Source: an uncultured Lachnospiraceae bacterium (lineage in GTDB: Bacteria > Bacillota > Clostridia > Lachnospirales > Lachnospiraceae). From it: 13,613 nt of DNA. Location: the NCBI GenBank assembly GCA_910585625.1, contig CAJUFQ010000051.1:1-13613 (forward strand), written 5' to 3'. A program made the position numbers and the translations under genes. The notes below the pieces were generated by a model. The model did no database searches, was not told the origin of the DNA, and saw only the letters and a program-made list of their open reading frames with translations. Shown here piece by piece: positions 5,384-12,633 of this stretch (within the stretch, counting starts at the first letter, position 1; each line of letters begins with the position of its first letter).

Positions 5384-5985
5384 TATAACACTCCCAGGCT
5401 GCGCAGTTCCTCCTCAGCCTGGGATTTTGTATGGAAATGGATGGTTGCCATTCCCAGCTGGTTGGCCGCCACAATATTGCCCCTATTATCATCAATAAAC
5501 ACACATTCCGTAGGTTCCAAGTCATATTTGCGGAACAATGCCTCATAGATTTCCGGCTCCGGCTTCGTAGCCTGCACCTCAAAAGAAAAGACGGCTCCCT
5601 CCACATCTTCCACAAAGGAAAGTTCATCAATGCTCTGGGAATACAGACGCCTTGGGTAATTCGAAAGGAGATATACCCCATATCCTTTCTCCTGCAGGCT
5701 CTGAATCCAGGACGGCGTATACCCATAACGTCTGATGGAACTTCCCATGTTATCCCAGAAGCGCATCACGTCTTCCTCGCAGCCCTGCGCCCCTTGCAGG
5801 AACCCTTCAAGGATTTCCTCATCCGACATTTTGCTGCGGTCAAATTCATTCCAAAGCTTTGACCTGACCGTTGCATCCGCAACTTTTTCATAAACCTCCG
5901 GCGGAAACTGGAGGCTTGCGAAAAACCCCTGCCAGTCAAAATCCACCAGAACCTTTCCCACATCAAACACTATATTTTTTATCAT
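5380..5985 (-). CDS. HAD-superfamily hydrolase, YihX-like (subfamily IA)
   Basis: This 201-residue protein has all four HAD motifs: motif I FDVGKVLVDFD with nucleophile D8 (the second Asp of the usual DxD is replaced by Gly, as in YihX-like sugar phosphatases 'FDLGNVLVD'), motif II LLSNYP (S108), motif III K141 in TKPEPEIY, and motif IV FIDDN (D165-D166). The insert at about 20-90 is helical, as in cap type C1. The expected role is dephosphorylation of a small phosphorylated metabolite, possibly a sugar phosphate such as glucose 1-phosphate; the substrate is not determinable. ATG at 5985 follows the purA stop by 27 bases, with a G-rich Shine-Dalgarno, suggesting cotranscription with purA. Its final codons carry the terminator of the convergent gene. 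Confidence 0.9.
   Translation of the reverse strand: MIKNIVFDVGKVLVDFDWQGFFASLQFPPEVYEKVADATVRSKLWNEFDRSKMSDEEILEGFLQGAQGCEEDVMRFWDNMGSSIRRYGYTPSWIQSLQEKGYGVYLLSNYPRRLYSQSIDELSFVEDVEGAVFSFEVQATKPEPEIYEALFRKYDLEPTECVFIDDNRGNIVAANQLGMATIHFHTKSQAEEELRSLGVLY
5392..5430 (+). terminator. Intrinsic terminator of the small membrane protein gene, inside the HAD coding sequence
   Basis: TCCCAGGCTG (5392-5401) and CAGCCTGGGA (5415-5424) form a perfect 10-base-pair stem with a 13-base loop, followed by TTTTGT. It stands 9 bases after the plus-strand stop codon. The same bases encode the last residues of the convergent HAD phosphatase. On the minus strand no T-run follows, so it should act on plus-strand transcripts only. 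Confidence 0.8.
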
Positions 5986-6012
5986 ATCTATGCCTTCCCG
6001 CCCCCCTTTAGC

Positions 6013-7287
6013 TTATCGGTAAATGATGTCATCCCTTCCAGGCCCATTGGAAACCATGGTGATGGGGAATCCGATTTTCTTCTCAATGAATTCAATGTAA
6101 TTCCTGCATTTTTCCGGCAAATCCTCATATTTGCGTATCCCCCGGATATCACATTTCCATCCGGGAAGCACTTCAAACACCGGCTTTGCTTTCTCCAGCT
6201 TCACGGTCGGCGGAAACTCCGTAACTACCTCACCGTCAACCTCATAACCCACGCATACCGGAATCTCGTCCAGGTATCCAAGCACATCCAGCACGGTAAA
6301 CGCCACGTCCGTGGTTCCCTGCATCCGGCATCCGTAGCGGCTGGCAACCGCGTCAAACCAGCCCACACGCCTGGGACGCCCGGTCGTTGCGCCATATTCG
6401 CCGCCGTCGCCTCCCCTGCGCCTTAATTCCTCCGCTTCCTCGCCGAAAATCTCACTGACAAACGCCCCCGCGCCTACCGCTGATGAGTACGCCTTGCAGA
6501 CCGTAATGATTTTGCCAATTTCATATGGCGGGATGCCCGCCCCGATTGCTCCGTAAGCGGCAAGGGTTGAGGAAGAAGTCACCATCGGATAAATGCCGTG
6601 GTCTGGATCCTTCAAGGAACCAAGCTGTCCCTCCAGCAGGATATCCTTACCCTCTTTGATGGCGTCCCACAGGTAAGCGGACGTATCGCAGACATAAGGC
6701 TCAACCATCTTCCTATACTCCGCCAGCTCTTCCAGCAGCTTCTCCGGCTCCAGCAAAGGCTTACGGTACAGATGCTCAAGCATCACATTTTTTATCTCGC
6801 AGATGCGCTCTGCCTTTTCCCTTAAGGCCTTCTCATCAAACAGCTCGCTGACCTGAAAACCGATTTTTGCATATTTATCTGAATAGAATGGCGCAATTCC
6901 GGATTTTGTAGAGCCGAAGGATTTCCCAGCCAGACGCTCCTCTTCATACTGGTCAAAAAGCACATGATAAGACATCACAACCTGCGCCCTGTCTGACACC
7001 AGAATCTTCGGCGTTGGAACACCTCTGTTTACGATAGACTGAATCTCCTGAAACAGCACCGGGATGTTCAAAGCCACGCCATTTCCGATAATGCTGGTCG
7101 TATGGCCATAGAACACGCCGCTCGGAAGCGTATGTAATGCAAATTTACCATAATCATTGATGATGGTATGGCCGGCATTCGCGCCGCCCTGGAAGCGCAC
7201 GATGATATCCGCTTCTTTGGCCATCATATCGGTAATCTTGCCTTTTCCTTCATCTCCCCAGTTTGCTCCTACAATCGCCTTTACCAT
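6013..7287 (-). CDS. purA: Adenylosuccinate synthetase, clostridial variant
   Basis: This 424-residue protein is of normal PurA length. It catalyses IMP + Asp + GTP to adenylosuccinate, the first committed step to AMP. Visible motifs are the P-loop-like GANWGDEGKGK with D12, QGGANAGHTI with H40, GSTKSGIAPFYSDK (125-138), SSSTLAAYG (238-246), and the TTGRPRR IMP/Asp loop (301-307). The guanine-recognition motif TKLDVL of typical PurA reads TVLDVL here (331-336), and GPERD reads GPGRD. I believe this is the usual form in Lachnospiraceae, not decay. ATG at 7287 is preferred (AAAGGAGG 8 bases upstream); an in-frame TTG at 7293 is only 2 bases from it. The gene has its own promoter and is followed by the HAD gene. 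Confidence 0.95.
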   Translation of the reverse strand: MVKAIVGANWGDEGKGKITDMMAKEADIIVRFQGGANAGHTIINDYGKFALHTLPSGVFYGHTTSIIGNGVALNIPVLFQEIQSIVNRGVPTPKILVSDRAQVVMSYHVLFDQYEEERLAGKSFGSTKSGIAPFYSDKYAKIGFQVSELFDEKALREKAERICEIKNVMLEHLYRKPLLEPEKLLEELAEYRKMVEPYVCDTSAYLWDAIKEGKDILLEGQLGSLKDPDHGIYPMVTSSSTLAAYGAIGAGIPPYEIGKIITVCKAYSSAVGAGAFVSEIFGEEAEELRRRGGDGGEYGATTGRPRRVGWFDAVASRYGCRMQGTTDVAFTVLDVLGYLDEIPVCVGYEVDGEVVTEFPPTVKLEKAKPVFEVLPGWKCDIRGIRKYEDLPEKCRNYIEFIEKKIGFPITMVSNGPGRDDIIYR

Positions 7288-7340
7288 TAGCAATTCCTCC
7301 TTTATAATACTATTAGGGTGAAGCCGGACAGACGTCCTCG

Positions 7341-7356
7341 CTCCCTAAATCCCTCA
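7341..7356. repeat. 16-base direct repeat, copy 2, at the purA transcription start
   Basis: This is identical to 8-23. On the minus strand it forms about the first dozen transcribed bases of the purA leader, just after the -10 box. The flanking bases of the two copies differ, so only this 16-mer is shared. Confidence 0.5.
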
Positions 7357-7358
7357 AC

Positions 7359-7387
7359 AGTATAACAAATACGCCTGAATTAGTAAA
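7359..7387 (-). promoter_or_regulatory. Promoter of purA
   Basis: On the minus strand, TTTACT (7387-7382; 4/6) is separated by 17 bases from TATACT (7364-7359; 5/6). The predicted start lies near 7352, giving a leader of roughly 65 bases. That leader is too short for a standard purine riboswitch, and no such fold was seen. The promoter begins 15 bases after the stop of the upstream HD gene. Confidence 0.7.
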
Positions 7388-7402
7388 GCCAATGTTTTTC
7401 TG

Positions 7403-8044
7403 CTATATCTCGAAGTACTCGCTGCCTATCATCAGGTCATCTTCTAACACCCTGGAAAAAATCGCCACAATCTCTTTCTTCTCGTCCCAGTACTTCCTGG
7501 CACGCTCTGTCACCATAGGATTGGGTTCCTCCTTGTTGGAACTCTCCATGATATGGTAATAAGCCTTGGCATAGCTCGAGGCATGGGCATTCCCCATCGT
7601 CATGCAGTCCCAGACAATCCCCATCGCCCCTTCTTCGTCCAGCAAGTCCGCTTCCATCAGCAAGACCATCTCCAGGCTGGTATCGGCGTCGCGCATCCGG
7701 TTCTTGTCCGTATGGCAGGCAATGAGCGCCTCGACCTTCCTGGAAAATTCCTCATCCATCTGCTGCTGTCTGGCATACGCACGGAATGCCAAGGCGCTTC
7801 GCTGGGCATGATGCTCATTGTCACGGTTCTCATAACCAATGTCATGGAAAATAGCCGCTGTATACAACGCATCCTTATCTACGCCCTCCAGCCCTTCTGC
7901 CAGCCGCCGGCACCAGTGAAGCACCCGGATGCTGTGCTGGAACCGGGAGCGGAAAGGGTGCAGCGGGTTGGGGGATTCAATCCCCTTATGCTCTGTCAGG
8001 TACTGCTTCACATAGATTAAATATTTCCGGTATTTTTCATTCAT
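7403..8044 (-). CDS. Small HD-domain hydrolase
   Basis: This 213-residue soluble protein has a compact HD domain: H37 (RFQHSIRV), H67-D68 (FHDIGY), H111 (ACHTDK) and D133 (LMEADLLDEEGA), the classic H...HD...D metal site of the YpgQ-like/HDIG type. It probably hydrolyses a phosphoester or phosphoanhydride of a nucleotide; the exact substrate is unknown. The start at ATG 8044 is chosen because AGGAGG lies 7 bases upstream; the open frame extending to 8146 runs through nfo coding sequence and is spurious. The gene overlaps the nfo stop by 8 bases, so the two are translationally coupled. It is unrelated in detail to the larger HD enzyme at 260-1711. Confidence 0.88.
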   Translation of the reverse strand: MNEKYRKYLIYVKQYLTEHKGIESPNPLHPFRSRFQHSIRVLHWCRRLAEGLEGVDKDALYTAAIFHDIGYENRDNEHHAQRSALAFRAYARQQQMDEEFSRKVEALIACHTDKNRMRDADTSLEMVLLMEADLLDEEGAMGIVWDCMTMGNAHASSYAKAYYHIMESSNKEEPNPMVTERARKYWDEKKEIVAIFSRVLEDDLMIGSEYFEI

Positions 8045-8879
8045 CTGCTTTCCTCCTAACTGCCCGAAGCATCGCAATTTCTTTCTGGTAGCCCGCCAGG
8101 TCATTCGGCGTCTCCAGATAAAACGGCAGATGCCGCAGACTGGCATGCGTCACTATGTTCTCAAAGGCATCCATGCCTATCTGGCCTTCGCCTATCTTCT
8201 CATGGCGGTCTTTGCGGCTGCCCAGAGGATTCTTGCTGTCATTCACGTGGACTGCTTTCAGCCTCTCCAAACCGATAATTTGATCAAATTGATCCAAAAC
8301 CCCATCTAAATCACTTACGATATCATAGCCGCTGTCAAACACATGGCAGGTATCCAGGCAGACGCCAATCCTGCCGGCGTCTTCCAATTTATCGATGACT
8401 GCGCGAAGCTCCTCAAAGCTCCTGCCTACCTCCGTGCCTTTACCGGCCATGGTTTCCAGCAGGATGATAGTGGAAAACCCATGCTCACCAATATGGTTCA
8501 GCATATCCGAGATATAGGATATGCCCGCCTGGACGCCTTGCTTCACATGGCTTCCGGGATGAAAATTGTACATACTTCCCGGAATGTGCGCAAGCCTCTC
8601 TAAGTCGTCACACATCGTCTCATAGGCAAATTGGCGCAGCCCCTCATCCTTTGCACAGGCATTCAGCGTATAAGGAGCATGGGCCAGGATCTGTCCCAGC
8701 CCATGTTCCTCTGCAAATGCCAGGTATTCCCCGATATCGGCAAGATCCAGCTCTTTGGCCTTGCCGCCCCTGGGATTCCTTGTGAAAAACTGAAAGGTAT
8801 TGGCTCCAATCCTGACTGCCTCCCTGCCCATGGCAAGATAGCCTTTGGCGGAGGACAAATGGCATCCAATTCTCAACAT
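8037..8879 (-). CDS. nfo: Endonuclease IV (AP endonuclease)
   Basis: This 280-residue protein is of the usual Nfo length. It cleaves DNA at abasic sites in base excision repair using three zinc ions. All nine metal ligands are visible: H67 (LAHAPY), H107 (NFHPGSH), E142 (LLETMAG), D176 and H179 (CLDTCHVF), H211 (HVNDSKN), D224 and H226 (DRHEKIGEG) and E256 (LETP), so the enzyme should be active. ATG at 8879 has AGGAG 7 bases upstream. It starts 13 bases after the stop of the large secreted-protein gene, and its Shine-Dalgarno overlaps that 3' end, so it is likely in the same transcript. It is followed by the coupled HD gene. Confidence 0.96.
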   Translation of the reverse strand: MLRIGCHLSSAKGYLAMGREAVRIGANTFQFFTRNPRGGKAKELDLADIGEYLAFAEEHGLGQILAHAPYTLNACAKDEGLRQFAYETMCDDLERLAHIPGSMYNFHPGSHVKQGVQAGISYISDMLNHIGEHGFSTIILLETMAGKGTEVGRSFEELRAVIDKLEDAGRIGVCLDTCHVFDSGYDIVSDLDGVLDQFDQIIGLERLKAVHVNDSKNPLGSRKDRHEKIGEGQIGMDAFENIVTHASLRHLPFYLETPNDLAGYQKEIAMLRAVRRKADE

Positions 8880-8892
8880 CGCTTTTCTCCTG

Positions 8893-11800
8893 TCATTTTA
8901 CTTTTACAATTTTGCTCTGGCCGCTGCGGCGGGCAGCATACCCTTTTTTGGAAGCCAAAGCCTTCACATAATATTTTTGGTTCATTTCTTCCTGCTTCAT
9001 GCCTGTCAGCCTTGCGTTAATCCTGCCGCTTGCCGACTTCTGAATCTTCCGCAGATACTCCCACTTCTTCGTCTTGCTTTTGTATATATACAGCTTCTTT
9101 CCTTTTATCCGGTAAGCCAGCTTGTATTTTTTGCTTCCCTTGTCATACTTGCAGATTTCATACGATGACGCGCCTGTTACGGGCTTGAAGGAAATCTGGA
9201 CAGCTGCTGTGGTAAGGCGTTCTGCAGTTACTTTCGACGGAGCTTTCGGCTTCGTGAGTACTTTCAGCTCTGCAGACGCTTTCCCATAATATGCCTTGCC
9301 GGAAACATTTTTGTAAGCCTTTACCTTATATCGGTACGGCTTCCCTGCAGACCTCTTCTTATCTGTAAAGGACGCTTTGGCAGCCGTTCCCGCTTTTACG
9401 AATGTTTTCTTGGCGCTATCGTAACGCAGCACCTCGTAACCTTCCGCACCGCTGACCTTTTTCCATTTCAGTGTAACCTTATCTGTACCCACGGAAGAAA
9501 CCTTCAGCCCGGAAACTTTTGCAAGGGACGGAACCGGGCCGGGCTCTGAATCCGGGCCAGGAACAGGAGGCTGTGCCTGCTGTTCCTTTACCGCCACTGT
9601 GCAGGCCGCGCTTTCAGCTTCTGCGCTGGCCGCCCCGGCAGATGTCGTGACAACCACTGTATACTTGCCGGAATCTTCCATAGACGCAGATTCAACTTTC
9701 AGGCTCGCGCTTTTCCTGCCAGGCAGCGCCGCGCCGTCTTTATACCATTGGTAGGTCAGGCTGCCTGACGCGCCCGTGACTTTGGAGCTAATTTCAAAGC
9801 CGCTCTTTTCCTCAACCTCGACCGATGGCTTATCCAGGCTGATCTGGGCAGGAAGCGGCGTAGGCTGTACAAGGGTTTGCCCTTTCTCTTCTTCCTTCTG
9901 GCGGACTGTCTCAGCTACAAACTGTGCCTCAATGATATCGCCGTCTGCCAGATTCGCGTATGACGCCTCTACTGTCATCGACTTTCGGTCTGTAATATCC
10001 TGATACTTCCCTCCTATCACAAGGGAATCGATGACATATCCCTGTTCCGCCTGCACGGTCAACGGCTTGCTCTCTCCCGCATTGAGGGTAAGCACTCCTT
10101 CTGCCCCGGTAATCTTCCCTCCCAGGGAATTGGATACGATGATAGATTTTTCCTTTTCCGTTTCTTTGCCGTCATCTTCCACTGCCACGATAGCAAAGGG
10201 GCTGAATGACTTACAAGTAATGACCAGCCCATAGCGCGTAATCACGCAGGGCACTTCCTCCACTTCCACAATCTCCCCATATTTGTCCCTTCTGAAATGG
10301 TACGCCTTAAACGTGACGCCTTCGTCATCGGGGCCATATCCGTAAGGGAAGCCGACGGACAGCCTGACAGAAGCGCCAAGATAAATAACATTCTGATTGC
10401 AGGTCAGTAGGCTGATGTTGTAGGTTTCGCTTTTTAACACCTTATCCTCCGGCGCCTTATCCTCAATCAGCCCATTCATGGTATCTGTCTGCGCATGGGA
10501 AGGCGAAGTGGTCACAAGCGTAAGCCCCGTCACCATGTCCGGTGTTACGCCTTCCCCGCTTTCGGTCTTCCACTCTTCCAGGTTCTTCTGGGAAAGGTCA
10601 GAACTTTCCAAAAGCTGGGGCCTGCCAAAGAAGTTGAAATAATACCCCTGTGCGCGGAATGCACAGACTTTCTTCTTATGGGCCGCCGTATAGCCGATGC
10701 TTTTCGGCGTTTTTTCACTGTCCACGCCAATCAGGCCCGTCGGCTCAAATATATAGTTGACAGAATCGTCCAGCCACATTTCGCTGGGAGTGAAATCAAA
10801 CTCCACCGTGTCTGTGCCGTTCCATTTCACGCCTTCGACTTTGCAATGTTCCAATGCCGTATTCTGCTGCTTTGAAACTGACACTTGAACCCCCGCTTCT
10901 GCCGCTCCCTCTGCCAGTTTTAACTCCTCATCATACAAAAGCGTAATGTGGTGCGTCTTGCCAATGTCTATCCTTGCCGTGTTAGACGGCGTTGCTTTCC
11001 TCACATAGGGCGGCGGCGTGTATGTGCCGCTAGGATTATATAGTACCTCCGTATACGCGTCAAACAGCAGGGGATCCCCATGGAATGACAGGTTTGCCAA
11101 GCTCCCCCCTTCATTCGTATTGTAATTTCCTGGCGCCTTGCTGGTAATGGCAAATTCCACATACTGGGAACCGGGAATGCTGATGATAACTTCCTCAGCC
11201 GTATCTTCCATCTTATACACGTCTGGCAAGATATAAGCCCATACGCCATACTTCCACTTATTTGTATTCGGAAGATACTTCGTTTCCTTCATCAGCATAT
11301 ACTTGCCGCTCTCTATCGTTTTGGCGGCTCCCATGCCATTATAACTTATCTTATAAATCCCGGAGTTCACTCCGCCTTCGACTCCCCCTTCATTATACTC
11401 TACCTTCAAGCCATTGTTGTTGAACACCTCATCATATAACAGGCCCTGTCCGGCAATCTCCGGATAGGCAAACTCAAAATTCGCCTCTGACATGATGCCG
11501 TCCGGCACATGCCTCTTACCCATGACGTCTCCGCCCACGATGAGATAATCAGACCTTTCCAGTCCGTCCACGCCATTTTCGCTGGGAAGCGGTGATTTGG
11601 GATCGTCCATCGTGGTATCCAGGCCATACCATTGGCCGTCGACCTTTACATAATTCCACATATGCGGCTCCATGCTTCCTTCGTTGCTCTGATAGCCGCC
11701 CTGCACCAGGACGCAGGGAATGCCCATCCGGTCTAAGACGGCTTTCGTCGCCCTTGCATACCCTTCGCACAGGCTCTCACCCTTGACCAGCGCACCGTAG

Positions 11801-12474
11801 GCTGTGCGGATATGCCCGCCATTTCCTTGCGCACACGTATTTTCCATCCGATAAGAGGTATGCCAGATAATCTCGTTGTGGGCAAACTTTACTTTCTGCT
11901 GCTCGATGCTCTTCCCATCGTCCTGAGTAACCTTTTCTGCCCCCTTCAAGATTTCATCCATCCTGCCATCATACTCTGCAAGCGCCGCCTCAACGTCTTC
12001 TTGGCTGCTGAAGCCATAGGCGAAATAATTATCTTTTCTGCCAGGTCCAAGGCTGGCGCAATATGTGCCTGACTTCTGGGTCACACGCAGCGTGAGCATG
12101 GAGAAATCCACATAAAAAATCTCAGGGTAATCCGCATAAAATGCGTCCCTTGCCGCCCCCATATAAGAAAGCAGCGTCATATTCCCGCAAGAATACCCTT
12201 CCAGCTGCTCCTGAGTCACATGCCCATTGGCAACCAGGTCATATTCCCCTGTCCCTGTCTTAAAAATCCCCTGTTCGTACATCTTGTACATTGCGTCATA
12301 CAATCCCTTCGCTTCGTCGGGGAGCTGCTCATAATAGTACCTTCCTATGCCCTGCGCTTCTGTCTGGGCAGCAGTCTCCTGACCGGCATATGCAGGCCCG
12401 CCGACGCTGCATATCCCCAATGGCAATACCAGGAGTATCGCCAGCAACATACTTACGGTTCTTTTCCGTCTCAT
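8893..12474 (-). CDS. Large secreted transglutaminase-like protein with Ig-like and fibronectin type III domains
   Basis: This is a 1193-residue exported protein. It has a signal peptide at 1-30 (MRRKR, hydrophobic core, cleavage after AYA). A transglutaminase-like domain at about 190-300 has a Cys-His-Asp triad: C236 (GESLCEGYARA), H271 (EPHMWNYV) and D286 (YGLDTTMDDP). A long middle region (300-860) of beta-rich, unassigned sequence includes a repeat-like segment at about 775-855. An Ig-like domain lies at about 874-962 (LTYQWYKDG, MEDSGKYTV). After a Pro-rich linker (966-983) come an FN3 domain at about 984-1075 and a second FN3-like domain to 1190 with a lysine-rich insert. There is no LPXTG anchor; the very basic C-terminus may hold it to the wall. 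Catalysis (protease, cross-linking or deamidation) is not determinable. ATG at 12474 has GGGAGGA 6 bases upstream. It is probably the lead gene of a unit with nfo. Confidence 0.88.
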   Translation of the reverse strand: MRRKRTVSMLLAILLVLPLGICSVGGPAYAGQETAAQTEAQGIGRYYYEQLPDEAKGLYDAMYKMYEQGIFKTGTGEYDLVANGHVTQEQLEGYSCGNMTLLSYMGAARDAFYADYPEIFYVDFSMLTLRVTQKSGTYCASLGPGRKDNYFAYGFSSQEDVEAALAEYDGRMDEILKGAEKVTQDDGKSIEQQKVKFAHNEIIWHTSYRMENTCAQGNGGHIRTAYGALVKGESLCEGYARATKAVLDRMGIPCVLVQGGYQSNEGSMEPHMWNYVKVDGQWYGLDTTMDDPKSPLPSENGVDGLERSDYLIVGGDVMGKRHVPDGIMSEANFEFAYPEIAGQGLLYDEVFNNNGLKVEYNEGGVEGGVNSGIYKISYNGMGAAKTIESGKYMLMKETKYLPNTNKWKYGVWAYILPDVYKMEDTAEEVIISIPGSQYVEFAITSKAPGNYNTNEGGSLANLSFHGDPLLFDAYTEVLYNPSGTYTPPPYVRKATPSNTARIDIGKTHHITLLYDEELKLAEGAAEAGVQVSVSKQQNTALEHCKVEGVKWNGTDTVEFDFTPSEMWLDDSVNYIFEPTGLIGVDSEKTPKSIGYTAAHKKKVCAFRAQGYYFNFFGRPQLLESSDLSQKNLEEWKTESGEGVTPDMVTGLTLVTTSPSHAQTDTMNGLIEDKAPEDKVLKSETYNISLLTCNQNVIYLGASVRLSVGFPYGYGPDDEGVTFKAYHFRRDKYGEIVEVEEVPCVITRYGLVITCKSFSPFAIVAVEDDGKETEKEKSIIVSNSLGGKITGAEGVLTLNAGESKPLTVQAEQGYVIDSLVIGGKYQDITDRKSMTVEASYANLADGDIIEAQFVAETVRQKEEEKGQTLVQPTPLPAQISLDKPSVEVEEKSGFEISSKVTGASGSLTYQWYKDGAALPGRKSASLKVESASMEDSGKYTVVVTTSAGAASAEAESAACTVAVKEQQAQPPVPGPDSEPGPVPSLAKVSGLKVSSVGTDKVTLKWKKVSGAEGYEVLRYDSAKKTFVKAGTAAKASFTDKKRSAGKPYRYKVKAYKNVSGKAYYGKASAELKVLTKPKAPSKVTAERLTTAAVQISFKPVTGASSYEICKYDKGSKKYKLAYRIKGKKLYIYKSKTKKWEYLRKIQKSASGRINARLTGMKQEEMNQKYYVKALASKKGYAARRSGQSKIVKVK

Positions 12475-12523
12475 TGGTTTTCCTCCCTTTCTTTACAATC
12501 GGCAATTTATGCCTTGGAAACTC

Positions 12524-12553
12524 AGAATAACATGTGGGAAAACGCTCCGTCAA
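12524..12553 (-). promoter_or_regulatory. Promoter of the transglutaminase-like gene
   Basis: On the minus strand, TTGACG (12553-12548; 5/6) is 18 bases from TATTCT (12529-12524; 4/6), about 50 bases before the ATG. It lies just downstream of the ilvD terminator. The -10 is weak, so the call is moderate. Confidence 0.5.
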
Positions 12554-12585
12554 GACACAAAAGTAAATTTATTCCAGAACAAATT

Positions 12586-12622
12586 ACCCGCGCCATTCTG
12601 AGTCCCTGGAAATGGCGCGGGT
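12586..12622 (-). terminator. Terminator after ilvD
   Basis: ACCCGCGCCATT and AATGGCGCGGGT form a perfect 12-base-pair stem with a 13-base loop, 11 bases after the ilvD stop. The following minus-strand tail (TAATTTGTTCT) is T-rich rather than an unbroken T-run. It ends the ilvD transcript before the next promoter. Confidence 0.8.
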
Positions 12623-12633
12623 ATCACTTTCTG

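Noticed and set aside
5431..5862. Open frame of 143 codons on the plus strand opposite the HAD gene
   Set aside because: It is antisense to a gene with all four HAD motifs, has no ribosome site, and its protein shows no recognisable features; the same reasoning removes the other antisense frames opposite purA, nfo, ilvD and the transglutaminase-like gene.
8045..8146. N-terminal extension of the small HD protein
   Set aside because: It overlaps nfo coding sequence, is Arg/Trp-rich and unlike the family; ATG at 8044 has AGGAGG 7 bases upstream.
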